From Streptomyces lilacinus (lineage in GTDB: Bacteria > Actinomycetota > Actinomycetes > Streptomycetales > Streptomycetaceae): 5,951 nucleotides of DNA. Positions within the stretch are counted from its first letter, which is position 1. Every line of letters starts with the position of its first letter. The stretch spans positions 33,212-39,162 of the forward strand of contig KL569412.1 of NCBI GenBank assembly GCA_000715685.1, given 5' to 3'. The position numbers and the translations under genes were made by a program. Below the pieces are notes generated by a model. The model was not told where the DNA came from. It saw only the letters and a list, made by a program, of their open reading frames with translations, and did not search any database. Of this stretch, positions 1 through 5,142 are shown piece after piece.

Positions 1-945
1 ACCCCTTCCGCTCCGGCACCCGCCGCGGTCGCACCGGCCGGCCCCCGGCCGCTGGCCAAGCCGCCCGTGCGCAAGCTCGCCAAGGACCTCGGGATCGACC
101 TGGCGGCCGTCGCCGCCTCCGGTGCCGACGGCGTCATCACCCGTGAGGACGTGCACGCCGCCGCGAACGCCCGCGCCGCCGCCGCGCAGCCGGTCGTGGA
201 GGCCCCCGTCGCCGAGGCGGCGGCCCCGGTGGCCGGCCTCGCCGCACGGGAGACCCGCATCCCCGTCAAGGGCGTCCGCAAGGCGACCGCCCAGGCGATG
301 GTCGCGAGCGCCTTCACCGCGCCGCACGTCACGGAGTTCGTCACCGTCGACGTCACCCGCACGATGAAGCTCGTCCAGAAGCTCAAGGACGACCCCGACA
401 TGGCGGGCCTGCGCGTCAACCCGCTGCTGCTGGTCGCCAAGGCGCTGCTGGTCGCGATCAAGCGGAACCCCGACGTCAACGCGGCGTGGGACGAGGAGAA
501 CCAGGAGATCGTCCGCAAGGACTACGTGAACCTGGGCATCGCCGCCGCCACCCCGCGCGGACTGATCGTGCCGAACATCAAGGACGCCCAGGCCAAGACG
601 CTCCCCGAGCTGTCGCGGGCCCTGGGCGAGCTGGTGGCCACCGCGCGCGAGGGGAGGACGAGCCCGGCGGACATGTCCGGCGGCACCGTCACCATCACCA
701 ACGTCGGCGTCTTCGGCGTCGACACCGGCACCCCGATCCTCAACCCCGGCGAGTCCGCGATCCTGGCCTTCGGTGCGATCAAGCTCCAGCCGTGGGTCCA
801 CAAGGGCAAGGTCAAGCCGCGCCACGTCACCACGCTGGCGCTCTCCTTCGACCACCGCCTCGTCGACGGCGAGCTCGGCTCCAAGGTGCTCGCCGACATC
901 GCGGCGGTCCTGGAGGACCCCAAGCGCCTGATCACCTGGGCGTGA
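1..945 (+). CDS. bkdC: 2-oxoacid dehydrogenase E2 acyltransferase, C-terminal part (branched-chain type)
   Basis: This is the acyltransferase core subunit of a 2-oxoacid dehydrogenase complex; it moves the acyl group from lipoamide to CoA. The frame is open from base 1, so the 5' end and the lipoyl domain lie outside; 314 residues remain. In window numbering, residues 1-22 are an Ala/Pro linker. About 22-55 form the peripheral subunit-binding domain ([12 protein letters not shown]...GVITREDV), which docks E1 or E3. About 56-83 are a second Ala/Pro linker, and about 85-314 the catalytic domain. The active-site motif DHRLVDG gives His285 and Asp289, and the conserved TNVG is present. The protein ends in ITWA followed by TGA. 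The short linkers and single binding domain fit actinobacterial bkd E2 better than SucB, but the branched-chain assignment rests on remembered family likeness, not an alignment. It is probably the last gene of a bkdA-bkdB-bkdC operon, since hairpins follow at once. A pyruvate-type E2 remains possible. Confidence 0.9.
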   Translation, partial: TPSAPAPAAVAPAGPRPLAKPPVRKLAKDLGIDLAAVAASGADGVITREDVHAAANARAAAAQPVVEAPVAEAAAPVAGLAARETRIPVKGVRKATAQAMVASAFTAPHVTEFVTVDVTRTMKLVQKLKDDPDMAGLRVNPLLLVAKALLVAIKRNPDVNAAWDEENQEIVRKDYVNLGIAAATPRGLIVPNIKDAQAKTLPELSRALGELVATAREGRTSPADMSGGTVTITNVGVFGVDTGTPILNPGESAILAFGAIKLQPWVHKGKVKPRHVTTLALSFDHRLVDGELGSKVLADIAAVLEDPKRLITWA

Positions 946-951
946 GACGGG

Positions 952-973
952 CCGGCGCCCGGTGAGGCGCCGG
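952..973 (+). terminator. GC hairpin just after the E2 stop codon
   Basis: Arms CCGGCGCC (952-959) and GGCGCCGG (966-973) pair perfectly over 8 bp around a 6-base loop. Pairing can extend outwards to GGG (949-951) with CCC (975-977) if one G is bulged. It starts only 6 bases after the TGA and has no U-tract, as is usual for streptomycete terminators. It could also serve as a 3' stabiliser of the bkd transcript. Confidence 0.6.
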
Positions 974-978
974 GCCCG

Positions 979-1008
979 GACCGTCGGGACAAAACCGGAC
1001 CGACGGTC
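979..1008 (+). terminator. Second hairpin downstream of E2
   Basis: GACCGTCGG (979-987) and CCGACGGTC (1000-1008) form a perfect 9-bp stem with a 12-base loop containing AAAA. It lies directly behind the first hairpin, so the two make a tandem termination or 3'-end region. The role is inferred from position and pairing only. Confidence 0.45.
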
Positions 1009-1057
1009 GGAGAAGGGGCGCGCGGCCGCTTGCGGTCGCGCATCGCGTGACAACGGA

Positions 1058-1124
1058 CAGAGGGCCCGGACGCCCTCTCCTCACCCCCCTCCAGTGAGGA
1101 GAGACGTGGCGTCCGGGCCCTCTG
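1058..1124. terminator. Very long bulged hairpin (27 bp) between E2 and the HTH gene
   Basis: The outer arms, 17 bases each (1058-1074 and 1108-1124), are perfect reverse complements (CAGAGGGCCCGGACGCC on the left). The inner arms CTCTCCTCAC (1075-1084) and GTGAGGAGAG (1094-1103) add a perfect 10 bp. The loop is 9 bases (1085-1093). The only flaw is a one-sided 4-base bulge, ACGT (1104-1107). The total of 27 bp is much longer than a usual intrinsic terminator, and there is no U-tract on either side. The symmetry would let it act on both strands. A strong terminator or RNA-processing/stability element of the bkd operon is the simplest reading. A small repeated palindromic element is the alternative. 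Confidence 0.7.
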
Positions 1125-1186
1125 CCCGTGTGCGGAGCGGCCTCGGGCACCCACCCTGACAGAGGGGGGAATGGCCCGTGCTGGGC

Positions 1187-1201
1187 AATTTACTTAAGAT
1201 T
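1187..1201 (+). promoter_or_regulatory. Probable promoter of the HTH regulator gene (-10 region)
   Basis: A short AT-rich island stands out from the GC-rich surroundings and contains TAAGAT (1195-1200), which fits the TANNNT -10 pattern of the main sigma factor. A start site about 7 bases on, near 1207, falls inside the 19-bp inverted repeat. No good -35 is seen 16-18 bases upstream (sequence near 1172-1178 is TGGCCC-like), so the promoter may need an activator. The assignment is an inference from composition and spacing. Confidence 0.4.
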
Positions 1202-1203
1202 GA

Positions 1204-1222
1204 CCGACACTTGCAGTGTCGG
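1204..1222. promoter_or_regulatory. Perfect 19-bp inverted repeat, probable operator
   Basis: The sequence CCGACACTTGCAGTGTCGG has two 8-bp arms that are exact reverse complements around TGC. It lies just after the presumed -10 element and just before the ribosome-binding site GGGAGG (1226-1231) of the HTH regulator gene. Perfect dyads in this place are typical binding sites for a dimeric regulator, most simply the product of the adjacent gene acting on itself. As RNA the same bases could form a 5'-UTR hairpin, so control of translation is an alternative. Confidence 0.6.
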
Positions 1223-1236
1223 ATTGGGAGGCCGCC

Positions 1237-2061
1237 TTGAAGGCCGCGATGGACCGCGTGGACGACGGTGAATCCATCAGCCGCCTGCTGCGCGCCTGGC
1301 GGGCGCGCGTCGACGCCCGGACGGTGCCCGAGCTGCGCGGCGTGTTTCCCAGACCGGGGCGTCGGCTTTCGCAGAAGCACGTGGCCCGGATGACCGGAGT
1401 CAGCGAGGGCTGGTACAGAGCCCTGGAGGCCGGGCGCCGCCAGGACTTCTCCGAAAGCTTTCTCCTCCGCGTCGCCCAGGCGCTCCGGCTGAGCGAGGCC
1501 GAGACCCTCACCCTCTTCCTGGCCGTCACCGGTCGCCGCCCGCCCACCGCCGGCGGGGCGGGCACCGACCTCCCCCGGGGGGTGCGCGCCCTGCTCGAGC
1601 AGCAGGTCAGCTACCCCGCCTACCTCTCCGACGGCGCCTGGAACGTCGTCGCGGCCAACGCCCTGATGGGCGAGTGGTTCCCCTGGGTCCTGCGCCCCCG
1701 GCCCAACCTGATGCGCTGGGCGCTCCTCCACCCCGAGGCCCGCGAGCAGATGCTCGACTGGGAGGACAGCTGCGCCCGCGTCTACCTCGCCATGCTCCGC
1801 GTCGCCGCCAACAGCAACCCCGACAACGCCGAACTGCGCGCCCTCGTCCAGGAGATCCTCGACTCCGACGCGGACTGCCGCCGTATCTGGGCCGAGGAGT
1901 ACGACGTGGTCGAGCACCGCGACGGCCACGTCTTCCGGCTCCGCCTGCCGTACCACGGCAATGCCGAAATCCACGTCACCAGCCACGTCCTGCTGCCCAT
2001 ACAGCGCATGGACCTGCGGTTCGTCTTCATCACCCCCGCCGACGGCTGGGCCGGCATCTGA
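1237..2061 (+). CDS. MmyB-like HTH transcriptional regulator with ligand-binding domain
   Basis: Predicted cytoplasmic DNA-binding regulator of the XRE/MmyB-like family, 274 residues from TTG 1237. The in-frame GTG at 1216 would give 281 residues, but it lies inside the 19-bp palindrome and has no Shine-Dalgarno. TTG 1237 follows GGGAGG (1226-1231) with 5-base spacing, so it is preferred. Counting from TTG, an HTH_31-type helix-turn-helix covers about 15-95 (RLLRAWRARVDA, RLSQKHVARMTGVSEGWYRALEAG). The MmyB-like ligand-binding domain covers about 112-270; it opens with YPAYLSDGAWNVVAANALM, a hallmark of the family. A structural member of this family bound a fatty acid, so an acyl ligand is plausible. 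The gene follows the E2 gene in the same direction but is separated by strong hairpins, and it is probably transcribed alone and autoregulated. In relatives the usual neighbour is a short-chain dehydrogenase; none is in this window. Target genes and ligand are unknown. Confidence 0.88.
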   Translation: MKAAMDRVDDGESISRLLRAWRARVDARTVPELRGVFPRPGRRLSQKHVARMTGVSEGWYRALEAGRRQDFSESFLLRVAQALRLSEAETLTLFLAVTGRRPPTAGGAGTDLPRGVRALLEQQVSYPAYLSDGAWNVVAANALMGEWFPWVLRPRPNLMRWALLHPEAREQMLDWEDSCARVYLAMLRVAANSNPDNAELRALVQEILDSDADCRRIWAEEYDVVEHRDGHVFRLRLPYHGNAEIHVTSHVLLPIQRMDLRFVFITPADGWAGI

Positions 2062-2082
2062 CGCCCCCTCGGGCACCCCGAC

Positions 2083-2116
2083 GGCCGCGGGCGGCCGGGC
2101 GGTCCGCATCGCGGAC
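2083..2116 (+). terminator. Two small hairpins after the HTH regulator gene
   Basis: GGCCG (2083-2087) pairs with CGGCC (2092-2096) around a 4-base loop. GTCCGC (2102-2107) then pairs with GCGGAC (2111-2116) around ATC. They lie 20-55 bases past the stop codon and before the promoter-like sequence of the next gene, a fitting place to end the regulator transcript. Each stem is short (5-6 bp) and there is no U-tract, so the call is modest. Confidence 0.35.
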
Positions 2117-2122
2117 AGGGGC

Positions 2123-2157
2123 TCACCACGCATCTGTGTTGTATCTATGCTGTGCGC
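2123..2157 (+). promoter_or_regulatory. Probable leaderless promoter of the GntR-MFS unit
   Basis: TATGCT (2146-2151) fits the TANNNT -10 pattern, in an AT-richer stretch (TTGTATCTATGCT) that contrasts with its surroundings. Transcription would begin about 7 bases on, at ATG 2158, which has no Shine-Dalgarno in front of it; this is the arrangement of a leaderless mRNA. The -35 candidate TCACCA (2123-2128, 17-base spacing) is weak. A 5-base direct repeat CTGTG (2134-2138 and 2150-2154) flanks the -10 region. No clear FCD-type operator dyad was found. Confidence 0.4.
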
Positions 2158-2820
2158 ATGCCGAGCGCCCCCGCCGTCCAGGTCAGACGTCCCGCCGCCG
2201 CCGAACGCGTCTACGCGCATGTCAAGGAAGCCGTACTGCAACGGCGTTACGAAGGCGGCACGCTCCTCACCGAAGGCGATCTGGCCGAGGCCGTCGGGGT
2301 GTCCCGGACCCCCGTGCGCGAGGCGCTGCTGCGGCTGGAGGGCGAGGGGCTGCTCAAGCTCTACCCCAAGAAGGGGGCGCTCGTGCTGGCCGTGTCCGCC
2401 CAGGAGATCGCGGATGTGGTGGAGACCCGCCTGCTCGTGGAGAAGCACGCCGTGGGCAAGGCCGTACCCGCACCGCCGGAGCTCGTCGACCGGCTGGAGG
2501 CACTGGTCGCCGACATGCGCCGACAGGCCGCGGCCGGCGACCTCGCCGCCGTCTCCCACAGCGACCGCGCCTTCCACGCCGAGATCGTGCGCAGCGGCGG
2601 GAACCGCATCCTCTCCGGCCTCTACGAACAGCTGCGGGACCGTCAGCTCCGCATGGGCGTCGCGGTGATGCACGCCCACCCCGACCGGATCGCCAAGAAC
2701 ATCGCCGAGCACACCGAGATCCTCGAGGCCCTGCGCGCGGGGGACGCCGAGGCGGCGACCGCCGTTGTCGACCGGCACATCGGCTGGGTGCGCAACCTCG
2801 CCCGGGGGGACGCCCGATGA
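2158..2820 (+). CDS. GntR-family regulator, FCD (FadR) subfamily
   Basis: Predicted one-component transcription factor, 220 residues, a normal length for the family. The winged helix-turn-helix covers about 13-80, with the typical GntR recognition helix VSRTPVREALLRLEGEGLL (48-66) and a wing KKGALV. The FCD effector domain covers about 85-210. Its metal and ligand pocket is intact, with Asp136 and His140 (SDRAFH), His185 (EHTEIL) and His207 (DRHIGW). Such domains usually bind carboxylate metabolites through a metal ion, so a small organic acid is the likely effector. ATG 2158 is preferred over GTG 2152 because it sits at the expected start of a leaderless transcript and neither codon has a ribosome-binding site. 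The stop codon overlaps the start of the MFS gene (ATGA), which implies translational coupling and suggests that this protein controls the transporter. The ligand is unknown. Confidence 0.92.
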   Translation: MPSAPAVQVRRPAAAERVYAHVKEAVLQRRYEGGTLLTEGDLAEAVGVSRTPVREALLRLEGEGLLKLYPKKGALVLAVSAQEIADVVETRLLVEKHAVGKAVPAPPELVDRLEALVADMRRQAAAGDLAAVSHSDRAFHAEIVRSGGNRILSGLYEQLRDRQLRMGVAVMHAHPDRIAKNIAEHTEILEALRAGDAEAATAVVDRHIGWVRNLARGDAR

Positions 2821-4163
2821 GTACGGACGCGGGGGCGCCGACGCTGCCCGGAGACCCGCCCGGCGGCCGCCGCGCGGTCGGCGTCTGGTCCATCGGCGTC
2901 GCCGTCTACTTCGTCGCCGTCGTCTTCCGCACCAGCCTCGGCGTCGCCGGCATCGACGCCGCCGACCGCTTCCACATCGGCGCCTCGGCCCTGTCGACGT
3001 TCTCGATACTCCAGCTGCTCGTCTACGCCGGAATGCAGATACCCGTCGGCCTGATGGTCGACCGGATGGGCACCAGGAAAGTGCTCGCCCTGGGCGTCGT
3101 CCTCTTCACCGCCGGCCAGTTCGGCTTCGCGTTCGCGCACTCCTACGGCACGGCACTCGCCTGCCGCGCGCTGCTGGGCTGCGGCGACGCCATGACGTTC
3201 ATCAGCGTGCTGCGCCTGGGCGCCCGCTGGTTCCCCGCCCGCACCGGCCCGATGATCGCCCAGGTGGCGGCGCTCTTCGGCATGGCGGGCAACCTCGTCT
3301 CCACCGTCGTCCTCGCCCGGCTGCTGCACGACGCCGGCTGGACGACGACCTTCGCCGGCAGCGCGGGCGCGGGCATCGCCGTCCTCCTGCTGCTCCTGGT
3401 CTTCCTCGAGGACCACCCCGAGGGCCACGAGCCGGCCCCCGGCCCCCGTCCCGCCGGGGGCGCGTCCCCCGCCGTGGGCCGCCAGATCGCCCGCGCCTGG
3501 CGGGAGCCCGGCACCCGGCTCGGCATGTGGGTGCACTTCACCACGCAGTTCCCCGCGATGGTCTTCCTCCTGCTGTGGGGCATGCCGTTCCTCGTCGAGT
3601 CCCAAGGGCTGACGCGCGGCACGGCGGGCGCGTTGCTGACGCTCGTCGTCCTGGTCAACATGGCCGTCGGGCTGATCTACGGACAGATCATCGGCCGCCA
3701 CCACGCGGCCCGGCTGCCCCTCGCCCTCGGCACGCTCGCCGCGACGGCCCTGCTGTGGGCGGCGGTCGTCGTCTGGCCCGGCACGCACGCGCCGATGTGG
3801 CTGCTGATCACGCTCTGCGCGGTGCTCGGGGCCTGCGGCCCAGCATCGATGATCGGCTTCGACTTCGCCCGCCCCGCCAACCCGCCCGAGCGCCAGGGCA
3901 CCGCCTCCGGCATCGTCAACATGGGCGGCTTCGTCGCCTCCATCACCACCCTGCTCGCCGTCGGCCTCCTGCTGGACGCCACCGGCGGCGACTACCCCAC
4001 CGCCTTCGCCTCGGTCTTCGCGCTGCAGGCGCTGGGTCTCAGCCAGATCCTGCGACTGCGCGGCCGGGCCCAACGGCGCGAGCGGGAACGGATCGTGGCC
4101 TCGCGCGTGGAGACCGTGCACGTGCCCGCGCCGGGACCGGCGGGCGGCGAGCTCAGGACGTGA
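2817..4163 (+). CDS. MFS transporter, 12 predicted transmembrane helices
   Basis: Predicted inner-membrane secondary transporter of the major facilitator superfamily, 448 residues. Hydrophobic segments fall near 21-43, 56-79, 88-107, 112-135, 145-170, 175-197, 237-258, 268-292, 299-320, 325-347, 361-386 and 393-413. The central hydrophilic loop (198-235) is Pro/Gly-rich and the charged C-terminal tail (about 414-448) is cytoplasmic. MFS motif A is clear between helices 2 and 3 (GLMVDRMGTRK, 79-88), and helix 4 carries the conserved Arg (CRALLGCGDA). The start ATG overlaps the GntR stop as ATGA and has GGGGGGA (2804-2810) 6 bases before it. Longer upstream extensions of the frame run through the GntR gene and are not real. 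Import or export and the substrate cannot be told from the sequence; the paired FCD regulator hints at an organic acid. Confidence 0.92.
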   Translation: MSTDAGAPTLPGDPPGGRRAVGVWSIGVAVYFVAVVFRTSLGVAGIDAADRFHIGASALSTFSILQLLVYAGMQIPVGLMVDRMGTRKVLALGVVLFTAGQFGFAFAHSYGTALACRALLGCGDAMTFISVLRLGARWFPARTGPMIAQVAALFGMAGNLVSTVVLARLLHDAGWTTTFAGSAGAGIAVLLLLLVFLEDHPEGHEPAPGPRPAGGASPAVGRQIARAWREPGTRLGMWVHFTTQFPAMVFLLLWGMPFLVESQGLTRGTAGALLTLVVLVNMAVGLIYGQIIGRHHAARLPLALGTLAATALLWAAVVVWPGTHAPMWLLITLCAVLGACGPASMIGFDFARPANPPERQGTASGIVNMGGFVASITTLLAVGLLLDATGGDYPTAFASVFALQALGLSQILRLRGRAQRRERERIVASRVETVHVPAPGPAGGELRT

Positions 4164-4169
4164 GTGGCC

Positions 4170-5000
4170 TCATGGCGTGACGGAGAAGTCGCGCAGGATC
4201 GCCTCGGCCAGCCGCAGGTCCCCCTCCGCCTTGATCTGCCCGGCCACCGCCTCCGGCCGCACCCGCCCGCACGCCAGCCGGGCGTACGTCTCCCAGTCCA
4301 TGCCGAGCGTCACCGTCGGCCCCAGCGTGACGCTGCCGTCGATCGTCCCCTTGCCCTGCGGCCCCACCCGCACCGTGCGCAGGAACTCCAGCGGCCCGTG
4401 CACGTCGAAGACCACCGTCGAGCCCGGCCGCGCCCCCGCCTGCCGGGCCACGGCGTCGGGCAGGGACAGCAGCAGCTGGTCCCGCGCGACGGCGGCGGCC
4501 GGCGAGTCCAGGTTCCCCGGCACGCCCAGCGCCCGGCGCAGGTCCTGCTCGTGCGTCCACACGTCGAACGCCCGCAGCGCCAGCGTCCGTTCGAGCGTGC
4601 GCTCGGTGGCGGTGCCCAGCGGCCAGCGGATCGGCGTGTGCGGGGCGCGGTGCTCGTTGCGCAGCTGCCGCGAGCGCCGAATGATCGTGTACTCGAGCTC
4701 GGAGGTCATCTCCAGCGCCGTGTGACAGCGCCGCACGTCCACCTGGACCTCGATGTAGCGCGAGAACTCGTCGGTGACATGCCGGAGATCGCGCGGCAGC
4801 GTGTGGATCGGCCGTGGCTCGCCCAGCATTTCGCACTCGACGCCGATGATGTGCGAGACCACGTCGCGCACCGACCATCCCGGGCACTCGGTGGCCCGGT
4901 TCCAGTCGTGCTCGGCGAGCGGCTTCACCAACTCGTTGACGGCTTCGACGGAGTGGGTCCAGGCGTCGATCGCGGGCTGCAGGCTGGGGTGGACTGTCAC
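4170..5000 (-). CDS. MDMPI/DinB-type putative metal- and mycothiol-dependent enzyme
   Basis: Predicted cytoplasmic protein of 276 residues in the family of mycothiol-dependent maleylpyruvate isomerase (MDMPI), common in actinobacteria and mostly of unknown substrate. The N-terminal DinB-like helical bundle (about 8-155) has the family's CPGWSVRDVVSHIIG and FDVWTHEQDLRRAL motifs. The expected metal ligands are His50, Asp146 and His150. Family knowledge gives His-Glu-His in Corynebacterium MDMPI, so Asp146 is a conservative change. The C-terminal part (about 165-276) matches the smaller SCP2-like domain, ending in DWETYARLACGRV...GDLRLAEAILRDF. The start is GTG at 5000-4998, preceded by CGAGGG (5014-5009) 8 bases away. 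The gene converges on the MFS gene with 6 bases between stops, and is divergent from the amidohydrolase. A true maleylpyruvate isomerase is unlikely to be provable from this alone; no gentisate-pathway gene is near. Confidence 0.85.
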   Translation of the reverse strand: MTVHPSLQPAIDAWTHSVEAVNELVKPLAEHDWNRATECPGWSVRDVVSHIIGVECEMLGEPRPIHTLPRDLRHVTDEFSRYIEVQVDVRRCHTALEMTSELEYTIIRRSRQLRNEHRAPHTPIRWPLGTATERTLERTLALRAFDVWTHEQDLRRALGVPGNLDSPAAAVARDQLLLSLPDAVARQAGARPGSTVVFDVHGPLEFLRTVRVGPQGKGTIDGSVTLGPTVTLGMDWETYARLACGRVRPEAVAGQIKAEGDLRLAEAILRDFSVTP

Positions 5001-5058
5001 GGGCGGATCCCTCGGCGGTGCGGGTGCGTGCGCGGCAAGTGGCGAGGAGCAAGTGCTG

Positions 5059-5132
5059 TTGGGGTTCTCTGCAGTTAAGTTACGCTGCGGGGCGTCGCCC
5101 CGGCAGAGGTTTCGTGTGACGCATGCGGAGAG
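5059..5132. promoter_or_regulatory. Divergent promoter region between the MDMPI-like and amidohydrolase genes
   Basis: The 142-base gap between the two divergent starts contains an AT-rich stretch, GCAGTTAAGTTACGCTGC (5071-5088). Rightward, TACGCT (5081-5086) fits a -10, with TTGGGG (5059-5064) as a weak -35 at 16-base spacing. Leftward, the complement reads TAACTT (5082-5077), also a TANNNT match. The two could overlap back to back, giving shared control. GGAGAG (5127-5132) is the ribosome-binding site for GTG 5143. The elements are matched by eye only. Confidence 0.35.
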
Positions 5133-5142
5133 TGGTGGTACT

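Noticed and set aside
1022..1039. GCGGCCGC...GCGGTCGC inverted pair
   Set aside because: The loop would be only two bases and the stem needs a G-U pair; such short GC palindromes are expected by chance here.
1106..1159. 17-codon frame starting at GTG 1106 after GAGGAGAG
   Set aside because: Its ribosome-binding site and start lie in the right arm of the long hairpin, and the peptide has no recognisable features; the purine run is explained by the stem.
1156..1161. CTGACA as a -35 box for the HTH gene
   Set aside because: It matches five of six consensus bases, but no TANNNT lies 16-19 bases downstream; the nearest AT-rich element is about 30 bases away.
2130..2157. GntR operator of the TNGTNNNACNA type near the regulator start
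   Set aside because: TTGTATCTATG matches the first half only; the second half-site is wrong, so no operator is claimed.
1081..2778. Long open frame on the minus strand (565 codons) under the HTH and GntR genes
   Set aside because: Long antisense frames are expected in such GC-rich coding DNA. It runs across two recognisable plus-strand genes, the intergenic gap and the long hairpin, and its translation is low-complexity with no domain.
1674..2816. Upstream extension of the MFS frame to an earlier start
   Set aside because: The extension lies within the HTH and GntR genes in another frame and reads as Arg/Pro-rich filler; ATG 2817 with its ATGA overlap is the natural start.
2643..4121. Minus-strand frame of 492 codons opposite the MFS gene
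   Set aside because: Composition is dominated by Gly, Ala, Glu and Asp as expected for the reverse of a membrane-protein gene; no motif is seen, and the plus strand has clear MFS motifs.
4153..5052. Minus-strand frame of 299 codons overlapping the MDMPI-like gene
   Set aside because: It is another frame of the same strand with Arg/Ala/Gly-rich translation; the 276-residue frame carries the conserved metal-binding motifs.
4774..5142. Upstream extension of the amidohydrolase frame
   Set aside because: It passes through the opposing gene and its promoter region; family similarity begins at GTG 5143.
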